Source of the DNA: Streptomyces spectabilis
Lineage (GTDB): Bacteria; Actinomycetota; Actinomycetes; Streptomycetales; Streptomycetaceae
Length of the DNA stretch: 64,000 bases
Assembly (NCBI RefSeq): GCF_008704795.1
Contig: NZ_CP023690.1
Coordinates: forward strand, 8,318,501-8,382,500
Reading direction: 5' to 3'
The translations under genes and the position numbers were made by a program. The notes beneath the pieces are model-generated. The model saw only the letters and a program-made list of their open reading frames with translations. It did no database searches and was not told the DNA's origin. Below are positions 26,775 through 35,287 of the stretch, piece after piece. Within the stretch, counting starts at the first letter, position 1; every line of letters begins with the position of its first letter.

Positions 26775-27718
26775 CGCGGGCGGACGAGGTGCGAACTGCC
26801 GCTACGGAGACGATCGTCGACGCCCACCACCACGTCTGGGACCTCGCCGTGCGCGACCAGGAGTGGATCACCGGTCCCGCGATGGCCCCGATCCGGCGCG
26901 GCTTCTCGCTCGCCGACCTCGCGCCGCACGCCCGCGCGCACGGCGTCACCGCCACCGTCCTCGTGCAGACCGTCACCGTGCCCGAGGAGACCCCGGAACT
27001 CCTCGCCCTCGCGGCCGGCAGCGAGCTGGTCGCCGGGGTGGTCGGCTGGGCCGACCTCACCCGGCCCGGCGTCGCCGACACCCTGGCCGCGCTCCGCGAA
27101 CTCCCCGGCGGGCGCCACCTGGTGGGCATCCGCCACCAGGTGCAGGGCGACCCCGACCCCGAGTGGCTGCTGCGCGCGGACACGCGGCGCGGACTCGCCG
27201 CCGTGGCGGACGCCGGACTCGTGTACGACCTCGTGGTGCGCCCGGACCAGCTGCCGCTGTGCGCCGAGGCGGCCGCGCGCCTGCCCCAGGTCACCTTCGT
27301 CCTCGACCACCTGGGCAAGCCGCCCGTGGCGTCCGGCGCCCTCGCACCCTGGGCGTCGTCGCTGCGCGTCCTGGCGTCCCTGCCGAACACCGTCTGCAAG
27401 CTGTCGGGCCTGGTGACCGAGGCCGACTGGGCGACCTGGACGGTGGCGGACCTGCGGCCCTACGCGGACACGGCCCTGGAGGCCTTCGGCCCCGGAAGGC
27501 TCATGTTCGGCTCGGACTGGCCGGTGTGCGCGCTCGCCGCCTCGTACGGCCAAGTCGTCGACGCGGCACGGGCGTTGGCGGGGGAACTGAGCCCCGCCGA
27601 GCGTACGCAGGTGTTCGCGGGCACGGCCCGGCGCGTGTACGGCCTGCCGGAGCGCGCCCGTGCCCCGGGCGGCCTCAGCTCTCCTGGTCCGGCGGGCCCG
27701 CCGGGACCGAGGGCGTGA
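26771..27718 (+). CDS. Amidohydrolase, probable L-fucono-lactonase
   Basis: A 315-residue TIM-barrel amidohydrolase. The metal-binding start VDAHHHVWD (His19-His21) is typical of the COG3618 lactonase group. LDHLGKPP in the middle and MFGSDWPVC near the end complete the pattern. It should hydrolyse L-fucono-lactone to L-fuconate, between the aldo-keto reductase and FucD steps. It overlaps the mutarotase stop. The 3' end runs 44 bases into the convergent small acidic gene. The last 25 residues are Pro/Gly-rich and lie outside the fold. Confidence 0.88.
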   Translation: MTRADEVRTAATETIVDAHHHVWDLAVRDQEWITGPAMAPIRRGFSLADLAPHARAHGVTATVLVQTVTVPEETPELLALAAGSELVAGVVGWADLTRPGVADTLAALRELPGGRHLVGIRHQVQGDPDPEWLLRADTRRGLAAVADAGLVYDLVVRPDQLPLCAEAAARLPQVTFVLDHLGKPPVASGALAPWASSLRVLASLPNTVCKLSGLVTEADWATWTVADLRPYADTALEAFGPGRLMFGSDWPVCALAASYGQVVDAARALAGELSPAERTQVFAGTARRVYGLPERARAPGGLSSPGPAGPPGPRA

Positions 27719-27893
27719 CCCCGGCGGGACCCTCCGGCGGCAGGGCCTCCTCCTCGGGGAACTCCTCGGCCTTGGGCTTGTGCGTGCCGCGCGGTGCCCC
27801 CGCCCAGACGCCGAGGTCGTCGAGTTCGTCGGGCTCGACAGGGGTGACGGGAACGCGGTCGGCGGGGGTGGACGGTGCGTCAGGATCGGTCAT
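27675..27893 (-). CDS. Small acidic Pro-rich protein, last gene of the CHAT operon
   Basis: A 72-residue, acidic, probably unstructured protein rich in Pro, Glu and Asp (EPDELDDLGVWAGAP, EEFPEEEALPPEGP). ATG 27893 is preceded by GAGGAG on the coding strand, so the upstream in-frame Met at 27926 is not needed. It overlaps the DUF6338 gene by 14 bases and the convergent lactonase by 44 bases. No known motif. Its place in a CHAT operon suggests a substrate, chaperone-like partner or inhibitor, but that is inference. Confidence 0.65.
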   Translation of the reverse strand: MTDPDAPSTPADRVPVTPVEPDELDDLGVWAGAPRGTHKPKAEEFPEEEALPPEGPAGVTPSVPAGPPDQES

Positions 27894-28533
27894 CGGTGTC
27901 TCCTCGGTTCCGGCGGCGCGGTTCATGGATCTCCACGAGGTCCAGGTCGCTCGCTCGTACGTAGAGGCCGCCCGTCTGGGGCAGCCGAGGGCCGAACGAG
28001 CCGTCGGCCTCCATGCGGTACTGGGATTCCAGGAAGAGGTCGCCGGGCTGCGGATAGGCGGAGGCGCGCGAACGCGTTCCGTACCAGCCTCCCGCCCAGC
28101 CGCCGTTCTTGAGGCGCACGCGGACGTAACACGCCCCGCGGTCCTGGAACAGGGCGTCCCACGCCGTGGGGGTGCGCTCGTGCAGGGCCGCGCGCCGTCG
28201 CCGCACCCAGCGGGCCTCGAGCCAGGCGAGCAGGGCGGGACAGACGACGGCGAGCAGCAGCAGACACAGGCCGAACACGCGCGGATGGTCGGCGACGCCC
28301 GCCAGCGGCGTCCTGCCGCCGCCCCGCAGCAGCCGGACGAGCTGGGGTCCGGCGGCGATCAGGTACGCCGTGTCGAGCAGGACACCCACCCCGAGGGCGC
28401 GCAGGATCCGGTTGCCGCTCTCCTGCTCGGCCTCCCGGATGCCGAGGAAGCCCTCCCTGGCGAAGAGGTACGTGGTCCCGGGCAGGACGAGGAGGACCAC
28501 GATCGCCAGTTGCTGGACGGTGCCCGGCGTCAT
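27880..28533 (-). CDS. DUF6338 family membrane protein
   Basis: A 217-residue protein with three hydrophobic segments (about residues 5-22, 40-60 and 80-105). A cytoplasmic domain follows, with TAWDALFQDRGACYVRVRLKNGGWAGGWYG and YPQPGDLFLESQYRMEADGSFG. This second half matches what I recall of DUF6338, a family of unknown function. ATG 28533 overlaps the stop of the TPR gene by four bases. It could anchor the CHAT/TPR proteins at the membrane; I see no catalytic motif. Confidence 0.8.
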   Translation of the reverse strand: MTPGTVQQLAIVVLLVLPGTTYLFAREGFLGIREAEQESGNRILRALGVGVLLDTAYLIAAGPQLVRLLRGGGRTPLAGVADHPRVFGLCLLLLAVVCPALLAWLEARWVRRRRAALHERTPTAWDALFQDRGACYVRVRLKNGGWAGGWYGTRSRASAYPQPGDLFLESQYRMEADGSFGPRLPQTGGLYVRASDLDLVEIHEPRRRNRGDTDDRS

Positions 28534-29627
28534 CCACGCCCCCTTCGCCGTGTCCGTCGGCCACGTCCGCCGCCCCGGCCACCGTCGCCGCGCCGGGCTT
28601 CCCACGCCACACCCTGCGCCAGTGTCAGCAGATCGTCCAGGTCGCCCAGGTGCGCGTGCAGCTTCACCCACTCGCCCTGCGCCCGGCCGACCCGCGACAG
28701 TTCCGCCGCGGCCCGCCCGAGCAGCCCGGCCGTGGCGGCCTCGTTGTCCTGCGCCCGGGCGAGCCGGGCGAGCACCAGCAGGAGGAAGGCGGCGAGCATC
28801 CGCTGCGGTTCCCGGCCGCGCCGCTCCAGGAGGGCGAGCGCGCGCGAGAAGCAGGTCGTCGCGCGGTCGGTCCGCTCCCGCCGCAGGCTCTCCACCCCGT
28901 CGGCGACGAGGGCGTGCACCTCCGACAGCAGACCGGGGCCGAGGGCCGGTGCGCCCGCCCCGCCGGTGAGCTGCCGGTCCGCCTCCCCCAGGAGCCGTAC
29001 CGTCTCGCGCCGCATCGTCCGGGCCCCACCATGCGACTCGGTGAGGGCGAGGACCTGGTCCAGCACGCCGACGGCGTCCGCCGCCCGCCCCCGGTCGACG
29101 AGGGCGGCCCCGAGGAGGCGGCAGGCGCGCGCCGTCTGCGGGCGCAGGCCCGCGGCTTCGAAGACGGAGCGGCAGTCCTGGAGGAAGGCCAGCTCGCGCT
29201 CGCCCGTGGGCTGCCCGGACTCCAGCGCGAGCAAGGCGTTGCCCCCGGCCTTGACCAGCGTCTCCCGCGCGTCGGCCCGGCGGCAGTGCGTCCAGCTCTC
29301 CAGGTGCGCGGCGAGTCCCTGCGCGAGGTCACCGGCCCGGCTGTGGGCCACGCCCAGGTTCAGCCACACGTGCCCGAGGAGGGCCGCGTCGTCCGGGGCC
29401 TGTTCGGTGGCGATCCGCAGGGCCCGCCGACCGGCGCCGACCGCCTCCTCGTAGCGCTCCTCCTCGGCGTAGGCCAGGCAGAGGCAGCCGAGCAGACAGC
29501 CCACGACGTCGGGGGTGGTCGCGTCCCGGAACCCGGGGAGTTCGACGATCTGGAGCCGCGCGATCCGCGCGTACGCGGGCAACCGCTCCAGGGTCGCGAA
29601 GTCCAGTCCGGGAGGTGGCGTCGTCAT
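28530..29627 (-). CDS. TPR-like helical protein of the CHAT operon
   Basis: A 365-residue cytoplasmic, alpha-helical protein. Repeats with a TPR character are visible at about 35-110 (CLCLAYAEEERYEEAVGAGRRAL, WLNLGVAHSRAGDLAQGLAAHLE) and again to about 310. It ends in a highly basic Gly/Arg tail (GDGGRGGGRGRRTRRRGRG), which could bind nucleic acid or acidic partners such as the last protein of this operon. ATG 29627 overlaps the CHAT stop, and its own stop overlaps the DUF6338 start, so the operon is tightly coupled. Confidence 0.82.
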   Translation of the reverse strand: MTTPPPGLDFATLERLPAYARIARLQIVELPGFRDATTPDVVGCLLGCLCLAYAEEERYEEAVGAGRRALRIATEQAPDDAALLGHVWLNLGVAHSRAGDLAQGLAAHLESWTHCRRADARETLVKAGGNALLALESGQPTGERELAFLQDCRSVFEAAGLRPQTARACRLLGAALVDRGRAADAVGVLDQVLALTESHGGARTMRRETVRLLGEADRQLTGGAGAPALGPGLLSEVHALVADGVESLRRERTDRATTCFSRALALLERRGREPQRMLAAFLLLVLARLARAQDNEAATAGLLGRAAAELSRVGRAQGEWVKLHAHLGDLDDLLTLAQGVAWEARRGDGGRGGGRGRRTRRRGRG

Positions 29628-32600
29628 GTGCCCACCAGGGCGAAGGGCGCCCACAAGTAGGGGTGCGCGAAAGGCCGTTCGGGTACGCCGTCGGACGTCA
29701 GCCGGTGGCGGACCTCGGCGGGCAGCTCCTCCAGGGCGAGCAGTTCGGGCACGGTCGCGGACCGCAGCCACAGCTGGGCTCCCCGCAGGGCGCTCGCGGG
29801 AGCGGGCGGTCCGGGCGGTGGCGGCGCGCCGGGGCGCCGCTCGGTGTCGAGGCCGAGCAGCCGCCGGTAGCAGGCGACCATGAGCAGGACGGCGGCGGTG
29901 TCGCGCGCCTCCCACTGCGTGCACACCACCCCGGCCCCGCCCGCGAGCATGATGCCCGTGGGCAGGCCGATCGCCTCGTCGGGCAGCCGGGCGTCCACGA
30001 GCCCCGACTCGCAGGCGGACAGCGTCACGAGCCGGGCGCGCTCCAGCGGCCGGGGCCGGGCGTCGAGCAGATCGGCCAGGGTGACGCGGCCGCCGTCCAG
30101 GTCGAGCCCGGAGGCGAGCGGGTCGTCCGGGTCGTACGCGCCGTGGCAGGCCAGGTGCACGTGGGTGGCGCGGGCGAGCTCGGCGAGCAGGTCCCGGGTC
30201 ACGTGGTGCCCCTCGCCCGCGGCGGCGAACAGGCGGGTCACCGCCCGCGCCTCCTGCGCGGCGAGGATGCCGCTGTCCGCGCCGGAGTCGGACGCCGCGA
30301 CGAGGACGGGGACGGAGGGCGCGGCGGCGGCCCGCCGCCGCGCCGCGAGGAGCAGCCGCACCGACGGGGCGTAGGCCACCGTGTGCGTGGCGAGCAGCGG
30401 TTCACCGGTGGTGGGCAGCGTCGCGGCGTGCAGCGGAAGGTGGGCGAGGGGACCGCAGGCCACCACGACCGCGCCCGTCGCCGCCGGGCCGAGCGCGTCG
30501 GCGAGCGGCGCGACCAGACGGCTGCCGAGCCGGGCGAGCAGGGGACGCAGGCCGCGCCCTGCGGCCCGCGCGGCCCCGGCGACCTCCTGGGCCAGGGCGG
30601 TGGCCTCCTCGGCGGTGAGCGGCGACCGGACGGCTTCGAGCCCCGGCCCCGCGTCGCCCTCGTGCCGGACGATCAGGGACACGCTCCCGGCCGGGGCGCA
30701 GGCGACGAAGCACAGCGGCTCCCCGGGGCGGGCCGCGGCCCGGACGTCGTCCCACGTCGTGTGCCTCAGGAACGTCTCCATGCCGGGGAGCTCCTGGATC
30801 CGGGCGACGGCGGCCGCGAGCCCGGCGCGGGCCTCCTCCAGGAGTCCGCCCACCTCGTACTCGGCGGCCTCGACGCGCCGTCCGTCGCCCGCGGCGGACC
30901 GCGGTCTGCCCAGCTCGCGGTTGCGGGATTCCAGGGCCTGCACGGCCTCGGCGGCCCGCACATACGCGGCGTGCGCCTCGGGGGCCGTCCCGGACACCTC
31001 CTTGAGCTGGGCGTGGTCCGGCGAGAGCGCCAGGTTGAAGGTGCGCGTCCGGCCCCGTTCCAGACACAGCACCGCGTCCTGGAGCCGCCCCGCGCGGGCG
31101 AGCGCGTACGCGGCCCGCTGGTGCAGGTCGCCCGCCGACCTCAGGTGCCGCTCCCGCGAGGCGCTCACCAGGCAGTACCGGAACATCTCGTCGTCGGCCG
31201 ACACTGCCTGCCCGTACGCGGTGCTCGCCCGGCTCCAGTCGCCCCGGGCGGCGACGGCGTCGCCGAGGCCCGTCGACACGTCGCGCAGGATCTCAGGACG
31301 GTCGTGCGCCTGGGCCGCGGCCGTGCCGAGGGCGGTCACCTCCAGCTCCCGCAGCTCGGCGTCCCGGCTCGGGTCGAGCGCCCGGCAGCGCCGGGCGGCG
31401 TCCGCCACCTGGCTGTGGACGAGGGCGAGTTCCGCCGCGGTCGGCAGCCCTGCGTAGGCGTCGACGGCCTCCCGCACCTGGCGCAGACCCTGGTGGGCCG
31501 TCGCCACCGGATCGTCCGTCGCGCCCCGCTCCGCCTGCTGGAGCAGCGCGAAGCCGAGCTTGACCGTGCTGCGGGCCCACAGGAGCGGAGTGGTGCCCCT
31601 GGGGCGGTCCGCGAGCGCGGCCCGGTGCAGGCGCACCTCCTCGTCGTACTCCTCCAGGAGGTGCGCGACCAGGGCGAGTTTGTCGTACGTGCTGGACGCT
31701 TCGCGGCGGTCCCCGACGCGTTCGTAGACGCGGAGCGCCCGCAGCGCGTGCTCGCGGGCGCGCAGGAGGTTGTCCCGCCTGTCCCCGCGGATCCGCTTGC
31801 ACAGCGAGACCGCGAGCCGGGCCTGGGTGTTGGCCCACTGCTCGGGGTCGGTCCGCTCCGACTCGACCTCGTTGAGCCGCTCGTACAGGCGGATGACCTG
31901 TTCCTGGTTCACGGCGGGATCGCCCCGCAGCCGCACGTTGTAGGCCCCCGCGAGGAGGCTCTGGGCGTCGCACCACACGTGCTTGGCGTCGGCGGGGTCC
32001 AGGCGCTCGACGACCGGCTTCAGGAGGCCGATGGCCTCCTCGGTCTCCTCCGGGTCCGACTGGGTGCCCCGCTCGATGAGCACGATCGCCAGCTCGGTCC
32101 GCGCTCGCGCCCACGTCCGCGCGTCCGTCTGCGGATCCACCACTTCGAGGGCGGTGCGCAGATGGCGCATCGCGTGCTCCTGGTCGGCGCGGTGGTCGCC
32201 GACGGGCCGCCTGCCGTAGGCGCGCCCCACTTCGAGGTGCGCGATGGCCCGGGCCGGGGCGTGCTCGTCCCGGGTGAGGCCGCGGGCCGCGCGGAGCAGC
32301 AGGCCGATGCCGCGTTCGACGTCGACCGCCTCGTCGTCGCGGTGCGTCGCGCACAGGGCCTGGCCCAGGCACATCCGGAGGGTGGTCCGCAGTTCGGGAT
32401 GGTCCTCGCCGCCGCCGAGCAGGTCCAGGCCCCGCTCGGCAAGACGGACCAGCTCGTCGCCGGCCGGCCCGTGCGTCACGGACCTGCCGAAGCCGGACGG
32501 CCACCGCGCCATGATCCGGTCGAGGATCCGCAGCGCCTCGGCCGGTGGCGGTCCGCTCCCGGCCTTGGCGGTGAAGGAGCCCGACTCCGGCGCGGGGACG

Positions 32601-33001
32601 CCGTCCGAGACGTACGGGCGCAGGAAGACGGGCGCCGCCTCGAAGGGCAGGGAGACGACGCCGTACTCCTCCGCCTCCTCGGCGCTGACCGGCCCGAGCC
32701 GGTCGAGGAGGGCGTCCACATAGGTCTTCCGGTTCGCCTCGTCGGCGGCGGCCGACGAGTCCTGCGGGCAGAAGAAGAACAGCTGCGGCAGGGAGCGGCT
32801 GCCGTACACGAGCAGCGGCACCCCCTGGCAGGTCCTGGCCGCGCACCCGGGGCACGTGACCGCCGGTATCTCGCCGCTGATCACCTTCTCGACCAGATCG
32901 GGGCGTGCGTCGGCGTCGACGGCCAGGTACGTCTCGTCGTCCGCCGCCGCGCCGCAGTCCTGGCAGTCCCATCGGAACCGCAGGACGGACGAGTAGTCCA
33001 T
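29624..33001 (-). CDS. CpXC-TPR-CHAT caspase-like protein
   Basis: A 1125-residue protein with three parts. The N-terminus is a CpXC-type zinc domain: Cys13-x2-Cys16 and Cys50-x2-Cys53. TPR-like helices fill about 190-700. The C-terminus is a CHAT domain with His953 (LACHGAYDPDDPLASGL) and Cys997 (TLSACESG), both catalytic residues of the caspase-like fold. ATG 33001 is chosen because MDYSSVLRF leads straight into the zinc domain; an upstream Met at 33109 is Pro/Arg-rich. It is the first gene of a four-gene overlapping operon. Confidence 0.88.
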   Translation of the reverse strand: MDYSSVLRFRWDCQDCGAAADDETYLAVDADARPDLVEKVISGEIPAVTCPGCAARTCQGVPLLVYGSRSLPQLFFFCPQDSSAAADEANRKTYVDALLDRLGPVSAEEAEEYGVVSLPFEAAPVFLRPYVSDGVPAPESGSFTAKAGSGPPPAEALRILDRIMARWPSGFGRSVTHGPAGDELVRLAERGLDLLGGGEDHPELRTTLRMCLGQALCATHRDDEAVDVERGIGLLLRAARGLTRDEHAPARAIAHLEVGRAYGRRPVGDHRADQEHAMRHLRTALEVVDPQTDARTWARARTELAIVLIERGTQSDPEETEEAIGLLKPVVERLDPADAKHVWCDAQSLLAGAYNVRLRGDPAVNQEQVIRLYERLNEVESERTDPEQWANTQARLAVSLCKRIRGDRRDNLLRAREHALRALRVYERVGDRREASSTYDKLALVAHLLEEYDEEVRLHRAALADRPRGTTPLLWARSTVKLGFALLQQAERGATDDPVATAHQGLRQVREAVDAYAGLPTAAELALVHSQVADAARRCRALDPSRDAELRELEVTALGTAAAQAHDRPEILRDVSTGLGDAVAARGDWSRASTAYGQAVSADDEMFRYCLVSASRERHLRSAGDLHQRAAYALARAGRLQDAVLCLERGRTRTFNLALSPDHAQLKEVSGTAPEAHAAYVRAAEAVQALESRNRELGRPRSAAGDGRRVEAAEYEVGGLLEEARAGLAAAVARIQELPGMETFLRHTTWDDVRAAARPGEPLCFVACAPAGSVSLIVRHEGDAGPGLEAVRSPLTAEEATALAQEVAGAARAAGRGLRPLLARLGSRLVAPLADALGPAATGAVVVACGPLAHLPLHAATLPTTGEPLLATHTVAYAPSVRLLLAARRRAAAAPSVPVLVAASDSGADSGILAAQEARAVTRLFAAAGEGHHVTRDLLAELARATHVHLACHGAYDPDDPLASGLDLDGGRVTLADLLDARPRPLERARLVTLSACESGLVDARLPDEAIGLPTGIMLAGGAGVVCTQWEARDTAAVLLMVACYRRLLGLDTERRPGAPPPPGPPAPASALRGAQLWLRSATVPELLALEELPAEVRHRLTSDGVPERPFAHPYLWAPFALVGT

Positions 33002-33127
33002 CGTTCCCCCCGGGAGGCGCCCGCCGCGCACCCCCTGGCGCGGGCCCTTCCTCTCCTCTGGAGGGCACGGTAGGGGCCGGGCGCCGAGGGTGTCCACGCC
33101 GCGCGACAAGGCGGGCGTGCCGGAGTA

Positions 33128-34579
33128 CTATCCGCGCTCCTGCTCCCGGCCCCGCACCGCGTCGAGCCGGGTCGGCGGCAGGAACTCCCGTACGTACGTG
33201 CGCTCCCAGCACGCGCCCGTCGCGCGCAGCTCGCGCCACGTCGTGTAGCGGTAGCGGTAGAGGCGGGCCCGCACGTACCGCGGCGGCCGGTCGGGGAAGG
33301 GGCAGCGGCGCAGCAGGCGCAGGGTGTCCCGGTCGCCTTCGAGGAGGCGCTCCACCAGCGGTCCGAACCAGGCGCGCGCGTACGCGGGGGAGAGCCCGGC
33401 GAACCACATCAGCCAGTCGAGCCGCAGATGGTAGGGCGCGAACTGGCGGGGCCAGTGGCGCGGGTCGCCCGGCTTGCCCTTGAACTCGTACTCCCGCCAT
33501 TCGGAGTCCCGCCGGGGCGTGTCGTCCGCGGTGCCCTCGATCACCACCTCCTGGCGCACCCGGCTGACGCTGCCGAACGCGCCGTAGGTGTTGACCAGGT
33601 GCAGCGGGTCGAAGGAGGTGTTCATGACCTGCCGCCGGGACAGCATGTTGCGCGCCGGGCGGTGGCTCAGGCCGAGCAGCGCGACGGTGACGGCGATGAC
33701 CAGGACCTCGTACCAGAGCGGGGCGGCGGCGAGGTGCGTCGGCGGGTTCGCCGCGTCGCCGAGGAACAGGCGGAAGTCGACGGCGGACAGGGCGAGCACG
33801 ACCGTCAGCCAGTTCAGCCAGGAGAAGTTCCCGGAGAGCACCAGCCACAGCTGGGTGACGACCATCAGACAGGCCGCGCCCGTCGCCACCGGCTGCGGGG
33901 TGAAGAGGAGGAACGGGACCGCGAGTTGGGTCACGTGGTTGGCCGCGGCCTCCACGCGGTGCAGCGGGCCCGGGAGCCGGTGGAAGAACCAGCTCAGCGG
34001 CCCCGGCATCGGTTGGGTCTCGTGGTGGAAGTACAGACAGGTGAGCCTGCGCCAGCAGGCGTCCCCGCGCATCTTGATCAGACCCGCCCCGAACTCGACG
34101 CGGAAGAGGACCCACCGCAGCAGGAACAGGACCAGGACCGGTGGCCCGACGTCGTCGCCCGCCAGGAACACGGCGAGGAAGCCGACTTCGAGGAGCAGCG
34201 ACTCCCAGCCGAAGGCGTACCAGGTCTGTCCCACGTTCACGACGGACTGGTACAGCACCCACGGCACCAGCCAGAGCGCCATCGCGGCCCCCAGCGGAAG
34301 CAGGCCGTCCACGCCCGCGAGGAGCGCCGCGGAGACCGCGCAGCCCGCCCAGGCGCAGCCCGCGAAGAACCGGTCCGAGTAGTGCAGCTGGAACAGGCTC
34401 GGCGCCGCGCGGAACGGCACCCGCGCCACGTACCGGGGCACCGGCAGCATGCCGCGCTCGCCGATGAGCGCGCGGAACTGGAGCGCCGCGCCGAGGAAGG
34501 CGACCAGGTAGACCGCGGCGAGCGCCCGCTGGAAGACCAGGCGGCTCAGCCAGTACCCGTCCGCCGTGAACCACTCCAC
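33128..34579 (-). CDS. Lipase maturation factor family membrane protein
   Basis: A 483-residue polytopic membrane protein of the LMF1-like family. About eight membrane segments fill residues 10-310, with family motifs WYAFGWESLLLE, LLRWVLFRVEFGAGLIKMRGD and NTSFDPLHLVNTYGAFGSV. The soluble C-terminal part has WREYEFKGKPGDPRHWPRQFAPYHLRLDWLMWFA. In vertebrates LMF1 helps fold dimeric lipases in the ER; bacterial members have no settled function. ATG 34579. The gene stands alone: the CHAT operon is upstream in a separate unit and the two-component genes precede it with a 45-base gap. Confidence 0.9.
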   Translation of the reverse strand: MEWFTADGYWLSRLVFQRALAAVYLVAFLGAALQFRALIGERGMLPVPRYVARVPFRAAPSLFQLHYSDRFFAGCAWAGCAVSAALLAGVDGLLPLGAAMALWLVPWVLYQSVVNVGQTWYAFGWESLLLEVGFLAVFLAGDDVGPPVLVLFLLRWVLFRVEFGAGLIKMRGDACWRRLTCLYFHHETQPMPGPLSWFFHRLPGPLHRVEAAANHVTQLAVPFLLFTPQPVATGAACLMVVTQLWLVLSGNFSWLNWLTVVLALSAVDFRLFLGDAANPPTHLAAAPLWYEVLVIAVTVALLGLSHRPARNMLSRRQVMNTSFDPLHLVNTYGAFGSVSRVRQEVVIEGTADDTPRRDSEWREYEFKGKPGDPRHWPRQFAPYHLRLDWLMWFAGLSPAYARAWFGPLVERLLEGDRDTLRLLRRCPFPDRPPRYVRARLYRYRYTTWRELRATGACWERTYVREFLPPTRLDAVRGREQERG

Positions 34580-34624
34580 CTCCCCATTGTGACGCTGAGT
34601 GAGCCGTCGGTCCCCTCGGCGGGG

Positions 34625-35287
34625 TCACCGCGACCGTGCCACCAGCCCCGTCTCGTACGCGATGATCACCAGCTGCACCCGGTCGCGGGCGTCGAGCTTG
34701 GCGAGCAGCCGGGTCACGTACGTCTTCGCCGTGGCCACGCTGATGCACAGGCGCTCGGCGATCTCGGTGTTGGACAGGCCGCCGCCGACGAGGGCCAGGA
34801 CTTCCCGCTCCCGGTCGGTGATGCCCCCGATCCGCGGCCGCTCCGGCGCGGGGGCGGCGGCCGGGCGCTCCGCGAACTCCTTGATGAGGCGGCCGGTGAC
34901 GCTCGGCGCGATGAGCCCGTCTCCGGCGGCGACGACGCGCACCGCGCCCAGGATGTCGTCCAGGGCCATGTCCTTGACGAGGAACCCGGACGCCCCGGCG
35001 CGCAGCGCCCCGTACACGTACTCGTCGTCGTCGAACGTCGTCAGGACCACGACCCGGGTGGCGCCCCCGGCGGCGGTGATCCGGCCGGTGGCCTCGATGC
35101 CGTCCACGCCGGGCATGCGGATGTCCATCACCACGACGTCGGGGGCGAGTTCGCCGGTCAGGCGGACGGCCTCGGCGCCGTCCCCGGCCTCGCCGACGAC
35201 TTCGAGGCCTTCCGCCTCGGCGATGACCATGCTCAGGGCCGCCCGCACCAGGGGCTGGTCGTCGACGAGCAGGACGCGGACCGTCAT
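34625..35287 (-). CDS. NarL/LuxR-type response regulator
   Basis: A 220-residue response regulator. The receiver domain has the acidic pocket Asp9-Asp10, the phosphoacceptor Asp55 (VVVMDIRMPG), the Thr of VLTTFDDD and the Lys of FLVKD. A LuxR helix-turn-helix covers about residues 153-212 (LTDREREVLALV pattern, here ITDREREVLALV, and SNTEIAERLCISVATAKTYV). Its start overlaps the histidine kinase stop by four bases, so the pair is made together. The likely target is the divergent ABC transporter at 36631 and the pair itself. Confidence 0.92.
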   Translation of the reverse strand: MTVRVLLVDDQPLVRAALSMVIAEAEGLEVVGEAGDGAEAVRLTGELAPDVVVMDIRMPGVDGIEATGRITAAGGATRVVVLTTFDDDEYVYGALRAGASGFLVKDMALDDILGAVRVVAAGDGLIAPSVTGRLIKEFAERPAAAPAPERPRIGGITDREREVLALVGGGLSNTEIAERLCISVATAKTYVTRLLAKLDARDRVQLVIIAYETGLVARSR

